In this document: in pieces, positions 27,301 through 40,189 of the stretch | Position numbering within the stretch: the stretch's first letter is position 1 | Layout: each line of letters opens with the position of its first letter | Assembly: GCA_040954595.2 (NCBI GenBank) | Contig: CM082581.2 | Span: 7,874,001-7,938,000, forward strand | Source of the DNA: Balanoglossus misakiensis | Taxonomy: Eukaryota > Hemichordata | Reading direction: 5' to 3' | DNA: 64,000 bases | Made by a program: the position numbers and the translations under genes | The notes under the pieces: model-generated | What the model saw: only the letters and a program-made list of their open reading frames with translations | Told to the model about the DNA's origin: nothing | The model's database searches: none

Positions 27301-30300
27301 GTGGGGCACTCTTAGAAGCTGTGAGTATATAACACACGATAATGACCAGCCCTCCCCCCCCCCCAAGCGAGATCTCGCGAGTCTTGGTTAATTACCGTAG
27401 AAATTGGTTGCTTTAACGTCTGTTGGTATGCATATTCAATATTCAAACATACCCCGGCGTTTTGCTTTCACCGTGTACTTGGCTTTGAGTTCTGTAATCA
27501 ACAGGCAGTATCTTTGAATGAATATTTCACTGATATTTGACCTGACGATTGCGTTGGCGAATAATCCCTCGGTATTTGCATTTTTAATGTTACCACCGAT
27601 ATCTTCCACAGACTATCGATAACCCCAATGGATTCATGGGCAGCCAGGGGTACTACTTGAGTGAAACGCTATTCAACGATGGAAGTATTGAATTTACTGT
27701 CAGCGGGGCTCTTGAGTAAGTACTTTCTTCCTGGTGGAAGAAAAGTGATGTCAGCACGTACCATTCTTTCCTTTGTGCAATAAGAGTGTATAAAGCTGTT
27801 AAAGATTGTAAAATCGTCCAAATATTTTGTGGATTTGAACTTGACACATATCGTACGCACATCAAACGGCCACTCAGTCACGCCCCGATAGTTTTCTGCA
27901 TGTCCAGTTACACTCATGTGAATTCAAAGATTGTAATGTTTTTTTTTTAAATATCTTTTTTTTTTCATTTGCAGCGATTGTGATAATGGTGCCACGCCAT
28001 ATAACGCCTTCCACTTGCAGTCATTTTTCGACATCAGTCAATACACAAATTTTGATCAGGTAGGTGTGAATTCTTCGCTGCGTGTTCAGTGTTGTTATCA
28101 CTCGTGGAGTCTGGAACGGTTGTGTACAACATGGGGGAAAGGGGTGCTCTTATTTGAAAGAAGCCAATATGTACACATGCCACGATATCGTGCATTTACC
28201 ACGCGGCTGCTTTGTTTTCTTTCAGTATTTTGATGACACTCAGTTTGATGGCCTGACAAACGACATTGATCTGACAGGCATTGAGATCATGTCTAACGAC
28301 ACAATAGATAGCTTAAATGCGTTCAAGGATGCCCCGCTTGACAGCATAGATTGGACCTCATACGAAGCCGAGGTAAGATGAATTTTATGAAAATATGCTG
28401 CAATGAGCCAGTCCTCAATGCAAAAAAACAGGCTTCTTACCATATAACGCATATAAATTGTTGAATAATGTAGCTAAACTAATATTACCTTGAAATATTT
28501 TGGTTTTGTTTGAATGAACCAAATAGAACTCATCATCTGGTGTTATGTCCGTATAGACAAACAGGTTGAAAGGCAGATAGACGGCCGACCAGACAGACTG
28601 ATAGAAAAACAAACAAGCTAGCCAGGATGTTGTTGACTAGTTGTAGACTACTAACATCTCAAGTCAGCGCCATGTAACTCCTTATTCGATATTTTCATTC
28701 ACAGCTTAATAAAGATATCTTACATGCTACCTATGGGGAAGATATTACTTCATTAGCTGACGCGATAGACAGTTACGTCATCACCAATAGTATTGCGGTT
28801 AGTATCATTAATTTGTTTGCTGTATACAAGAGGGCCAAAAGACACTATGTAAGATATAGCTAAACCCATTTCAATAAACAAAGCAATTTCTAAAGACTCT
28901 TTTCATTTCTCGGGGTATTTCCTTTCATGTAACCGTTGACATATGTCTGTAAATTTGTGGACTACTCCCCAATAGGAAAAATATACTTTGAGACATATCT
29001 AATTACACAATTCTGTTAAATTTTAGGATCCATATGCTTCATCACTTCGGAATACAGCAAATGATGTGAGAAGCTACCAATTAACCAATATTATGCCAAT
29101 GGTCAATCAGAGGGTAAGTCATGTGACTCTTTGTCTACAGTATACGGTATTCTCAAGAGAAGTATTGAGAAATAATTAAACTTGTAACCACGCGATCAGT
29201 AGAAGCATAGACCTAGGATCTGTGGGGTCTATGGTACAAGCCACCATTAGAGTAACTCGATATGGGTGCGCTTGACGTGCGTAAAGTGACATTCCCCTTC
29301 GGACAAACATTGCTGAATGCCCTTAAAGCTGGCATCGAATTGGAAATATACACATACCACGACGTGTCTATATATGACGACGAAGTAGTTTTACAGAAAA
29401 CCCCAACTATCGTGCTTGATGAACTGGTATTTAAATAGTTAAGCATGGTTAGTATCATTTTCAGTACTTTTACAGTCATTATGTTACTCATTTCTTTCAG
29501 AATAACGTCAAAGCTGCTGTACTTGCGTACCAGGCAAACTCGGGAAACATAGATGTAAGTTGCTCACATCGTGCGGGTACTTTTTTATATTTTAATATAA
29601 ATTATCAGGATCAGAGATCCCGTGAAATAGCTACATGTATGGCAGAGATCTTAAATGTTTGACCACTATATCTCAGTTAATGTCTAATACACACATGTAT
29701 ATACTGTCGTAGACAGCAGTCAGATGTGATTGTCTGTTAAATGATGATACGTCTTGCTGTTTTACAGGCCAGTGTCGATGATGCTATCCTGAAGGGAAAC
29801 GACGCCGATGACTACTTCGCAACCGATTCCATAGCGAACATTATAGACGCGGTAAGTACGGAGAAAGTCTGCTCCACATAGCTAAAGATATGCGGACACC
29901 TCTTATTTAAATATGCCTATATACATGTATATGGTCAAAAGGGCGTGTCTGACCTGCATTACCATATTTCCTTACAGGAAGTGGATAATTATAAAATTCG
30001 ACTGAAAAACTACATACAGCAATTCAGCTCCTACGTGAACAAGAGCGTAAGTAAATACTATTTTCCCTCGACATAATAAACTTATTTTACGATATAATGT
30101 GTATGATAATTCTCACTTGAACGCCAATTATTTTATTGCATTATCGCCTTTTGATATCTTGTACGCTGGTCTAGAACCCATCCATGATGATCGTAGAAAC
30201 CATATTGTAATGCAACGGATAAAAAAACTACTGTATTTTTCAGATTGACCAAGATATTGGTAAATGCGAACCAGTGGCCAACGTCATCGACAACATCTTC

Positions 30301-32464
30301 AACTTGATTTGCCGTGACTTCCTGGATCCCTTCGTGAGTACTTCTATTCTTTGAAGTAAACTTATTCAGTATTCAGCAAGAATGTATATAGTTATACTAG
30401 TTTTTTCAGTTCAAAAATCCCCTGGTAATCACATTGTTAATTTTATAAAAACAAATATCACGTTTATATTTCTTCCACGTGTATTCGTTTCCACAACAGA
30501 ATGCGTTCTGGTTTATAAATGGATGGTACGTGTTCTTCTTCATGCCAAGTATAATATTTGGTGTGAAGCTGGCCAAATTCTTCCGGAAGATGAAAACAGC
30601 AGATACCTACAGGGACGAGTGAGTAGACGTCCGTCTTTCCTGTATATATAACCATAACATTACAAAGAATAAAAATAGATAATACTTATATCTATTGTCA
30701 TAAGATAACGTATAATGAGTAAAATTGTGTTTAGTTGAGATAATTATAAAAAGTTTCATTTGATGTTTTTTTTAACATTTTCAAATTTTATTTCAGCACA
30801 ATGGAAATGAAGGGGTGAGTTACCTACTGTAAAATTTCTATTGGAATCTTTAAAGTTTGAAAACATTTTAACTAAGAAATACACTAAACGCACCTTATCC
30901 TCCTAAATCGGATGGCGTATCATACCTAAGTCCTGGAGGTAGCAACGTCTAATGCTACAAATTGGTTCAAACAAGTAATATCTGAACATAGTAAAACAGC
31001 GTTATATGACATAATTTTAAGCTGTTGTAAGGGACAACACACAATGCTTAAATATACGGCAGTGAACGATGATACCATTTTCTGAGTGTCGTACTGATTT
31101 TATGACGTACTTCGTTTTTACAGCTATCCCGATTATGGACAGGGAGCGCCTTTCCAGTAAGTAATTGCAATAGTTTTAGAATCTTCCACAACAGTTTACA
31201 GTGCAATTAACATCAATCTACTACTGTAATAACCCAGTCATATACAAGTCAGTGAAATTGCCATATTCAGCACCTACGGGAGTAGTACTGATTTACTAAG
31301 TGAAGTGGGCCAGTAAATTATTGTAATGTGTATGATATACAGTGGACTACATTTTGCCAGCATCAATGACCATTTATAGTATTGTGTGAGTTACACTTTT
31401 CTAAATATACTCAAACTGTCCAAAATGGGTGAAATCATTCGTGCCTCAAATAACTGTGACCATCATGGAGAAGTGTTTAAGACGTATTCAAACTTAGTCC
31501 AACTTGGACTTCTAGATGCTAAATAACCCTCTCTTTCTCTTTACAGCAACAAGGTTGCGGCTGGGCCTGTGTGAGTAACATGCATACACGCATGATTAAT
31601 TGCGATACTCTGTACTCTTTCTTGAATCTATATCTCGACAACCACACGACACGGCATGCAAATTTGTGTCTTTGGACCTCCTATACCATCGTTCCGATTT
31701 ATATTCACGTACTGATCACTAATAAGACGTTGCTGTGTTTGTGCCATAGAAACTGCAAGACATTTTAAAAACCCAACTGTTAGCGATGAACAATCACACT
31801 TGAATGAATTTTAATAACAGATATACACTTGCATTAGATGTCTTGCAGAGTTTCATGACATGACAACTTACAGGCACACAATACGAATATAGCTTGTTTT
31901 TATGATGGTATTTTTAATATGTTGTCTGTTACTGCAAGCATGAAAATAAATTGTCATTCCAATGCTCCCTGGGATGTAAAATAGCTTGCCTTTGCTGCTG
32001 TTCGATAGCTTAGGATGTCCACAATAACTGTACTAATGACATGTCGGTCTACCCTCTCCCTCTCCCCTTTTATATTTGATCATTTTATGGTGTGGCGTAC
32101 AGATAACATCTAAGTGCATGGCAGACGGAAATGTTGGGGAAAACAGGTGCATTTATCTTTGTTTATGATCTTATTTGTAGTTAGATAGTATATTAGAGTA
32201 TGCTAGTATGTTAAGTATTTGTTGAGAATACAAGCTCTAACCTTCTGTACCAGTGATATATTTCGTTAACTCTTATCTATAGGCATGTCCTGTTTGCACA
32301 ATTGCCTTTTCGTACATGTCATAATAACACCCGTCCTATAAACACTAGGCCACGACTTAACCAACAAATTAAGACCGTTTGTGTTTTCTTTCAACAGCTG
32401 CGAGTTCTATGGAAACAACAGGTCCCGACTGACAGTGAGCGACGTAGAAATGCAGGGAATTTAG
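14602..32464 (+). CDS. PROM1: Prominin (CD133-family) five-pass membrane glycoprotein
   Basis: Complete model, 27 exons, about 896 residues (vertebrate prominin-1 is about 865). Exons: 14602-14848, 23334-23401, 23609-23817, 24011-24131, 24397-24463, 24585-24674, 24855-25072, 25357-25455, 25576-25639, 25903-25979, 26587-26663, 26928-27080, 27194-27320, 27612-27715, 27975-28059, 28226-28372, 28705-28797, 29027-29113, 29501-29554, 29768-29851, 29978-30046, 30244-30333, 30500-30618, 30797-30814, 31124-31156, 31547-31570, 32398-32464. All phases match. It has a signal peptide (residues 1-25), TM1 followed by the Cys-rich CCCFCCCRMCGNCGGKMHQ that is diagnostic of prominins, and TM2 (with GYF). A large loop with one Cys pair leads to TM3-TM4 (exons 26928 and 27194), a second loop, and TM5 NAFWFINGWYVFF…GVKLAKFFRKM. 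The tail has a GYPDYG Tyr motif. Prominins bind cholesterol and organise membrane protrusions and cilia. PROM1 versus PROM2/3 orthology is not resolved. Confidence 0.92.
15011..15089. repeat. (GA)n microsatellite
   Basis: About 39 uninterrupted GA units in prominin intron 1. Confidence 0.97.
17006..17038. repeat. (GAT)n microsatellite
   Basis: Eleven GAT units in prominin intron 1. Confidence 0.95.
17219..17231 (+). promoter_or_regulatory. X-box-like RFX site in prominin intron 1
   Basis: GTCGCCTAGCGAC fits the degenerate RFX X-box pattern RYYNYY-N-RRNRAC and is nearly palindromic. RFX factors drive cilium genes and prominin is found on cilia and protrusions, so a role is conceivable. It is a single match to a degenerate pattern. 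Confidence 0.3.
24313..24361. repeat. (CT)n microsatellite
   Basis: About 24 CT units ending 35 bases before the prominin exon at 24397. Confidence 0.95.
26047..26343. repeat. (GTAT)n microsatellite, about 295 bp
   Basis: Long, almost pure tetranucleotide array in the prominin intron between 25979 and 26587. GCAT interruptions appear only in its last 40 bases. It is open in several frames on both strands, giving spurious Tyr/Val/Cys/Met or His/Thr/Tyr/Ile polymers. Confidence 0.98.
30797..31570 (+). other. Three symmetric micro-exons of the prominin tail
   Basis: Exons of 18, 33 and 24 nt (30797-30814, 31124-31156, 31547-31570), each beginning and ending in phase 2, lie between the TM5 exon and the terminal exon. 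Any of them can be skipped without a frameshift. The second encodes GYPDYG. Vertebrate prominin-1 also varies its cytoplasmic tail by splicing short exons. Confidence 0.7.
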
Positions 32465-32873
32465 AAACAGATCGCCAAAACAATAGTTTACTTATCCGGG
32501 GTCTAGTCATGGATTCATTGAGCGGGCCAAGTCGCCATCTTTTGACATCGTTTGTTATCGTTTGTGTGGTGATGTCAGAGCTCGTGAATGTTTGGTAGTT
32601 GACGTCCCAATCAGGGGAGGCTTAACACTTACACCAAGCACCGTGTCAAAGGTTAGCGACTTTACCCCCTTAAGGGATGAATTGATATGTATATTTTGTG
32701 GATGACACCCTTTTGTACTATTTACAACGATGAAGATGATAAACATCGTTTACTTTTTTATACAGTGTATAAACAAGAAAAAGAGATGCTCGTCTATTTT
32801 AAGTTTCGCGCTCTCCAGTGATAAGGACTTCTTACTGAAATGATTACTGCTCTTAGTATTGCGCAAAACTTAA

Positions 32874-32879
32874 AATAAA
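32874..32879 (+). terminator. Poly(A) signal of prominin
   Basis: AATAAA 410 bases after the prominin stop codon, the first canonical hexamer I find downstream. Confidence 0.5.
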
Positions 32880-35800
32880 CTGGCCGATATTAAGATATGT
32901 TTTATTTGGTGTGGGTGATATCTATTTATCCCTATAGTATTACTTATTCTCAGTTCTTTTTTTATTAGCCTGACATACAACTGTACATAATTATTTGTTG
33001 TTGTGATAATTGAGGGATTACAATAACTTAAGGCACAGTATGCCTACATTGGAAGCTAGGACTTTTGATAATTACATTGGCATTTTTAAAGCATTTGAAA
33101 GATAAGTTGTTTTATGCGGCAGATGATGTATATTATAAAACAATAATTAACATAATGAAGTAACACAAGTCACTGTTAATAGTAAACTTATACTCGGTCA
33201 GCTGTGTATACAACTTTATTTTGTTTCTAACAAGTGATGTACATATCGTGTCAATTTTTACCAGTATGGAATGCCTACTCGTTCTTACATGTATATCCCG
33301 ATACTTATTTTACTGATTTGAAAGAGGCTTTTATAATTTACAGTACACAGGGTATTAAGCAGATGTCTGATATTGTTTTCGACACACGTTTCTGATTACT
33401 AGTATTTGATATTGCGGTTTAGCAGGCTTGGTTGAGAATTTTTATGGAATGGTTGATTGACATTTAAAGAAATGATATTTAATCCCTTGACCTACCTTCC
33501 AATTTACTCTTTCTTGGTGTATTTTGTGAGTCAGAGAATGAACCAGTTTGATTTGCCAATCAAAGTTCAAATTCACACACCCAACTGTTTCACGCAGACA
33601 GTTTGGTTCGCTGATTTAGATTCAAAATTCGAACAAGCTCGCAAGATATCATGTTACGTCAATTATGACAGTTCAAATAGAGCAATAATGGTGAATACGA
33701 AAAGATTAGGGATTATATCGTTCACATTCCAGCTGATCACAATGCAAAAAAAATATAAAGAAATAATAGTATTCTCTTCTCGTTTTCATCAGCACTCGGC
33801 TTACAGAGAAATCTAAGTTGAGAGTGATATGAACTATATGCTGCATTGAACTACTGAGTTTATTTCATTGATTTTACGTGTTCTTATTCTGGGAATGTAT
33901 ATATTGATAAATAGAAATGTAAAAAAGCGTACAATGAATGATGCCAAGATCAGCACTAGGTTCAGATTGCATGGAACAGAATCAGATCAATGTAATTAAC
34001 TCTACAGGAAATAATTTACGTAATTATCAAAATTCTCCTAGGACGAGGCTGTCTGTCTGGTGTAATTTATATATACCTGAATGCAGCTAATTAATAAGAT
34101 TTGTATATTTTGGACATTGTGAATGCAAATGATGCAGTGGAGGAATGATCTTAAAAATTCAAGTATCTGACAGCTTTGTCTGTATCGTTTGGTCATATTA
34201 ATATTTGTTCAAATTGATTTTAAGATTGTTAATATTTTAAAACATTTACAAACAAGGTTCGTTGGCCTTTTACTCCAATTAGGCTGAGAGGCTAATGCGG
34301 TGTACAGCTCTAACGCAGTGTGACCAGTGTCTTTGGGTTTTCAAACACGCGTGCTTGGCCGTGCGGTTCGGTAGGCTAACTTCAGTCGTAGGGCGTTTTG
34401 CCTGAGGTGTTTCATACATGTACGCCGTAGTAGTCACCACCATTGAAAGACCAAAGCTGGTAAAGCACGGTTGTAGAATCTCCACATAAGGCAATCGCCT
34501 CTGCAAATGGGACGCCTTGGTATTTTCGTTCACTTATGTGCAGTTCATGTATCATTATGTATTTGACTCCATTCTTTTCAAATTTAATTTTCTATGCGTT
34601 GTGTGCTTGTATCCAGGAGTGCATTGGATGTGTGGAGTTTTACAGTCTTCTTTAAAGGCTGAAACTGAAGGCATTGTGTTTGAAATAATGTACATTTACC
34701 AGTGGATTTGAATAAAAAAAAATTTGAAACAGATACAATATATCTCTGAAGTTGAATTACGTATTAGCAGATTTTTCCTCACGAGGTTAGATTTTGGAAG
34801 TGAGTGATGGCTAGATCACGTCATAGTATGTGTTTTTTTATTTCCCTTTGGATAACGGAAAAGTACTACGTTTTTCACTGAAACGTTGGATCTCAACCAA
34901 CGCACCCTTACAGTTTTAAATAACGTACATGTACGTCAAGAACATATCTTTGTAAATCTGAACAAACAATGCGTGAAACAAAAAAAAACGCGCTTTGTGT
35001 TTTTATGCATTTTCCGTCCGGCTAGCGGCAGCGTTGACTGATTTCTGCGAAGAATTCTGAGAATTGCGTTGACCGCAGGTTGACAACCAAAGTTTCAGTC
35101 CAGGAGGTTGCATCTTTCCCCTTGGACGACGTCCAAAACAAACACTGTACCGCAACTCGGAGTGAACCTTTTTGAAAAATTACGCCAGGCTGGGTATACG
35201 CGCGCTGTCTTCCGACGGAAGGATATTTCCTGTAATTGAAAACTTTGCTGGTCCAGTGCGATGTATTCATGTCCGTCGATGTTCGTCGAACTGGAAATGA
35301 CGCCCGAGCGGGGAACCGGGGTGTCAAGTGTGGAATGGAGTCAGAATAAATAATTCCACAGGTGGATATTGGTCCAAGTGTCACGTCTGTCTGGTGCAGT
35401 GGAAATGGTTGACAATCTTGGGATTCAAGGGTTAGAGAATAGGGCGTCGGCTGTGCTTTCGGACCGCAATTTTACCAGTGCTAATCAAACACTGCTGTTT
35501 GCCAACGCTTTTCTCCTCTGCCGTAATTGTGGAACATGTCAAAATGTAGATAAATAATTTTATAAAAATAATCGGCCTATTCATGGAATAACAACTCAGT
35601 AACATGTATACGAAATCACAGAGGAAACTGAAGAGATTCGACAGAAACATGTACTATATTCTTTCGCTCATTCGGGTGAATCAATCGAAAGCTATATAAT
35701 GTTTGAATCCCTACACGTTTTGAATTAAAAACGAAAACATAATTTTGGCTGGGGGACTCACTTTCTCACTAGATAGATCATATTCCACGAAAAAAACAAT

Positions 35801-36625
35801 TATGAAAGTTTTATCGCAGAATTAAAAAACCGAGATGGCCGTTCATTAATATTTAAAATGTAACCGAGCCTCGTAATGAAGGTTGAACGCGACCACTTCT
35901 GCTCTCGTTTGTTTACGCCTTCGTTAAAATGACACCACGTGCTCGTAATTTTACACCGGCGACCACTTTCATTTCATCACATGAATCGATCAAGTATTTC
36001 TAAACTGAAAGTATATGTTATACATCTGGGTGATAAAACCTCCAAGTTGGGCATATGTACTTTCTCGACCATTGCCATCGATTCGAAAATGATACTAAGG
36101 GACATGATCGGCACCAGGAACTGTAGGCGTTTATACGATTCAGCAGTGGTCCTTCCGCCCGACTCTGGCCGAGGATCACACGTGACACGATAGAAGTGTC
36201 GTCCAGGTCTGGGAACTATATGGAATCGAACAATTCGAACGATTACGACATTCTTGTACTGGGGTGTGGTATACTCTTTTACGACAGTTTGTCTCTTTTA
36301 TCATGTGATGGCCGCTGCATATCACAGACTGTTTTAATTAAAGGGGAAGCGTATTTCTCACCCGGGAAGCAAGCATTGAGAGTAATATTCCCATAGCGAG
36401 GATTCTTCTGTATGATACGCAATCCACGTGACGATGGCTTTTCTTGGTACGGGACGGAGAGCATATCTAAGTGAATTGCACACCCTTCGACCCAGCGATG
36501 CCGGCAGCTCCGCATCTTCGTTTCCGGCCGGCCATCGGATATGTGCGGCGGGCGGATTGGATGACTAACTGAGTGTATTTTAGTAACAATGATTTCATCG
36601 TCGTCGACAAATGATACAATTTGGG
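32880..36625. other. Intergenic region upstream of the cytokine-like gene
   Basis: About 3.7 kb with no supported gene. Left part AT-rich; from about 35,000 onward CpG is more frequent. A 119-codon open frame at 33457-33816 is not recognised and is probably chance. Confidence 0.55.
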
Positions 36626-36635
36626 GGGAAATTCC
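36626..36635 (+). promoter_or_regulatory. NF-kB-type site
   Basis: GGGAAATTCC is a full match to GGGRNWYYCC and is palindromic in its core. It lies 36 bases upstream of the TATA box, a position typical for inducible immune genes. Function is inferred. Confidence 0.55.
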
Positions 36636-36670
36636 AACACAATGCCGTATTAATTTTGATGTCGAGCAGG

Positions 36671-36677
36671 TATAAAA
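36671..36677 (+). promoter_or_regulatory. TATA box of the cytokine-like gene
   Basis: TATAAAA(AG) lies 116 bases before the ATG at 36787. A start about 30 bases downstream gives a 5' UTR of roughly 85 bases. Confidence 0.65.
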
Positions 36678-36786
36678 AGAGTACGCGTTTTGTAACTTTC
36701 AAACTTAGTTCAAGAGCTCGCCAAGTCCCTTATCTGCCTTTGAAGCGATCAATTTTCCACACATCCCTCGTTTAAACGTAAACGCA

Positions 36787-39247
36787 ATGGCAAAAGGTAA
36801 GCGCTTTAGGTCTTATGCTATATGTGTATGATGAACGTTAAGCCCTCGATTTACTTGGTATGTTTTGTGGTCGTCTGATCACTCTGACGATAAATGCTCT
36901 CTTATTTCAGACTCTATGAAAGTGACTTGCGTTCAACTTATCACGTGTCTGCTGAGCTGGATACCGCTTATCGCGGCCATGCCTCTCCATCTCAACATGC
37001 ATCGCGTATGCAGTGAGTACACGGTGCTGGGAAATCGCCTAGCACATCTGAGAAGCGAGCTTTCCCTACTTGTAGACCAGGTGAGTGGTTTTCATTCAGA
37101 CGATTCGAAAGTGTTATATACCATAAGCGCTGATTGGATGATAAATGTTACTTAATTAAATTGCGCGAAATATCATCCAATGACGCCGTGTGTAATACTT
37201 GGACAGGGACAACAGCGTGCCAGTCGACAGTTACACATTCAATTATTCAATGTTTCTAATGTGAATTTAAAAGATTTGTGGTCGTGTGAGAAATAAAGGT
37301 CTTGTCCTTCGTAGTGTGAGATTCTATGATTCAAGTCATTTCGCCGTCTTTCTCGCTCATCGTGTAACTTCGAGATGGCAAACCAACTCGAAGAAGAAAA
37401 CGGAAGCATAACGGTAACATGTGCACGAGATTTTTTTCAGCCAAGACATTAAGACTTTCTACTTGCAAAACATTACCACTCCAATAAAACGCCCAAATAC
37501 ATGCAACAAGAAATCGATACTCGCGGATGCAGATCAACCAATCAGATGCGTCAACTGCACACGATGTTCGTCAACGTGAGATCATTTACAGCGCGTTTCT
37601 TCGAAAGACCGAGGAAGACCCTCATTATTCTTTTAAGACTGAAGCAATGCATCGCTTGGTTTCCCAACAGTTTTAATTTTCGGACCGCTGTATACGAACA
37701 CAATCGAAAAAAGTCATCTGCCATATAATAATCGTACTCAAGAAATGTGTCAAAATATCGATGTCTTCTGGTCAGCGAAAAACGGAACTCGTCAGTTGAC
37801 AAACGAATAATTAGTTTTCCCTTCAACTAGTTCCGTTTGGAAATGCTTCTGCACGTACTAGCCAGTCGTTTTCTCTTAACCAGCTAACTCCGCAACGAAA
37901 ACCCAAAGTAGGCTACAGTTTTGTGTCGGTCTGCAATCTGCTTTATATGATAACTTTTCACTATGCACAAGTATGTAAATTAACACTTCTGACCCGGATT
38001 CCGTCACCCTTGTTCCAGATTTGCATGACGTAACCCAGACTGTGTCTTCTTATTCCAGGCACCGAACGGGTGTGTCTTCGACGCGGTTGGCGAGTTTCCG
38101 CTGCCGGACCAAGAAAAAGTGCCTTGTGAGGTAAGAGGACATCCTTAAACCTCGGAAATAATGCACCAGTTGACGTCAAGAAGATTGCTGCGTGTCATTT
38201 TTGAGCGTGGAGCTGCGGGGACGCAGGTTTGATGTGGTTGGGTACTGTAGCGTGTGTATACGCTGGCTCCATGACATAAGTTTACGTGGTGTGCCCGCTG
38301 GATGACCTCCCACACGCCTACAGTACACGGCTACGTCAAAGCTGTGTCTCTACGGCCATGCGGTACAGAGACATACATGTAAACTCGGAGGCTTCCGAGA
38401 ATGTCCAGACATCTCGCTTCAGCTTTGCGGCACTGTACATCAAATTGTCCTTTATTAATGGATATAGCACATGGTCATGGGCAGAACTTTATTCCATATA
38501 GCTAAAGAGTTCACAAAACTTGTTTCATCTTCCAGGTCTTTGCCGACAAGGACAGCGAAGTTGAACATTTGCTGCAGCAAAACGATAACGTGAGGCTCTT
38601 CCGTGCAGGGTTAGAAGGAATGAACATCCACGGCCATCTCGGTCACCTGCTACAAAAGATCGAAATCAAACTCAAATCTTTATCAACGGTAAGCAGAATC
38701 TTCATCTCCCGGTTTTGCTAACTTGGAGGCTGATTTGCAAATGTACATTATAGACTGAAAACCAAGTTGCGGTTGTTTTCTAATTACATTCTGAATTTCG
38801 TTATTTCATTTAAAAAAACATATTTTTTATTCTTCGGTTTCCATTCCAATTTTCCAATCTAATACGATTTCAGTGATCTAGTGTATCTACAATATCTGAA
38901 CGTTGTCGGATCTCACTTTGGTAAACGAAGTTTCATTCAGCTAATTGACTCGGCATATTACAAAGCACTCGGAGACTTTTATAGGTAATTAGCGATATTG
39001 CGGAGCGAATAAAAGGAACGCGTGGTACAAATCCATCCACCCATTTTGCGAACTCGAGTTAACGTTATTCTGAATTAAAATCTTTCGCCAGACGCTTGAC
39101 CACGATGTGACCTTCGATTTTGAAGAGCAAGCAGATGTGACCATTCCGGATGTTGAGAATTTCGAGCAACGGTTTCTCTGCCAACTCCAGGATTACGTCA
39201 CCACCTTCTACCAGCATACCAATAATTGTGTGCGACTTTGTGTGTAG
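36787..39247 (+). CDS. Secreted IL-6/G-CSF-type four-helix cytokine candidate
   Basis: Five exons: 36787-36796 (10 nt), 36911-37080, 38059-38130, 38536-38688, 39092-39247. They give 186 residues with intron phases 1, 0, 0, 0, canonical GT–AG sites, and stop TAG. This tiny first exon and phase series is the recognised layout of vertebrate IL6 and CSF3. Residues 4-26 are a hydrophobic signal peptide ending LIAA. Exon 2 then gives a probable helix A (37-60, Leu-rich). Exon 3 is a short AB-loop exon with Cys65 and Cys83 around a PLP turn. Exon 4 is a helical block (LLQQNDNVRLF…HLGHLLQKIEIKLKSL), like helices B–C. Exon 5 has an acidic linker, then an amphipathic helix D (FEQRFLCQLQDYVTTFY) with Cys at 165, 181 and 185. 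Length fits IL-6 (~212) and G-CSF (~204). Direct identity is low, so the family call rests on architecture, pattern and regulatory context. Another helical cytokine, or an unrelated helical protein, is possible. Confidence 0.62.
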
Positions 39248-40189
39248 GCGAAGATCCCCCATAGTTCTGTTAGAATTTTACACTGCTGCAATTTTGCACA
39301 TGTCCACTGCCCAGTGGGTATTGTTTCAAAGCAATATTTGTTGTATTTATCTACTTTTTCGGGAGGGTTGGCTCCACAAACTGATTTTCTCGTTGTTAAT
39401 GGGGACAGTCCGCTGTCACACAGAGAGAGAGACTATCGAACGAACAAGCTCAAGGCCGGTCCATTTCACGTGATGATTTGACGCGCCCCGTTTCCCAGAG
39501 GAGGAAACATTTTGACCGCATTTCTTCACACTTCCAAGAATCAACAGCGACTACCAAGAACTTACCGTGACCAACACCTCGCAAATGACTTCACCCTTAA
39601 CGGGCGATGATTTCCCAGATAAAACCGTGCTTCTGTGTTTTGCACACATTGCGGCGGTACGGAAAAGTGCAAGCCGTCCATGTCATTCTTTTTTTGTGTG
39701 TGTGTGGGGGGGGGGGGGGCCTACGCGGGTGTTCTTTTGGTCCGGGCGGCGTTTCAGACTCCAAGCCTGTGGTGGAGACCGTCAACTTTCCCTGAAGTGT
39801 GCTCCGGCTTCCATTCAGGTTAGTGGTCACACAACCAATGGTCACGCGCGGAAGGACACACAAGTGTTGGTAAGGCCCGCCTCGCCTCCCGGCGACCGCG
39901 TGACGCGACAGCAGTGCGTGTGGTGCCTTGGCACGTTTCGTCTTTCAAAACCATCAATAATTCAAGGAACGACACTCCAGTACTTCCGTCTCTTTCAATG
40001 GCGACGCCCAGATTTATCATTCGGCGAATTCCGCGCACTGACAAGTACAACAATATTGCGGACAGCTATATCCCTTACAGTATATGTCTTACACATAGTA
40101 GTAAGCAATATTTGCTGCGATCATTTTTGAAACTAATGAATACGACATCATGGTATTCCGACAAAGTTGAAATTTTGCAGTTTTAGAGT

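Noticed and set aside
33457-33816. 119-codon frame between prominin and the cytokine-like gene
   Set aside because: AT-rich, unrecognised, no promoter or splice context; probably chance.
34279-34533. tRNA-like GC-containing block
   Set aside because: I could not fold a cloverleaf with A and B boxes; no tRNA or rRNA gene was found in the window.
39567-40130. 187-codon frame downstream of the cytokine-like stop
   Set aside because: Low-complexity, crosses a poly-G run, and sits in the probable 3' UTR.
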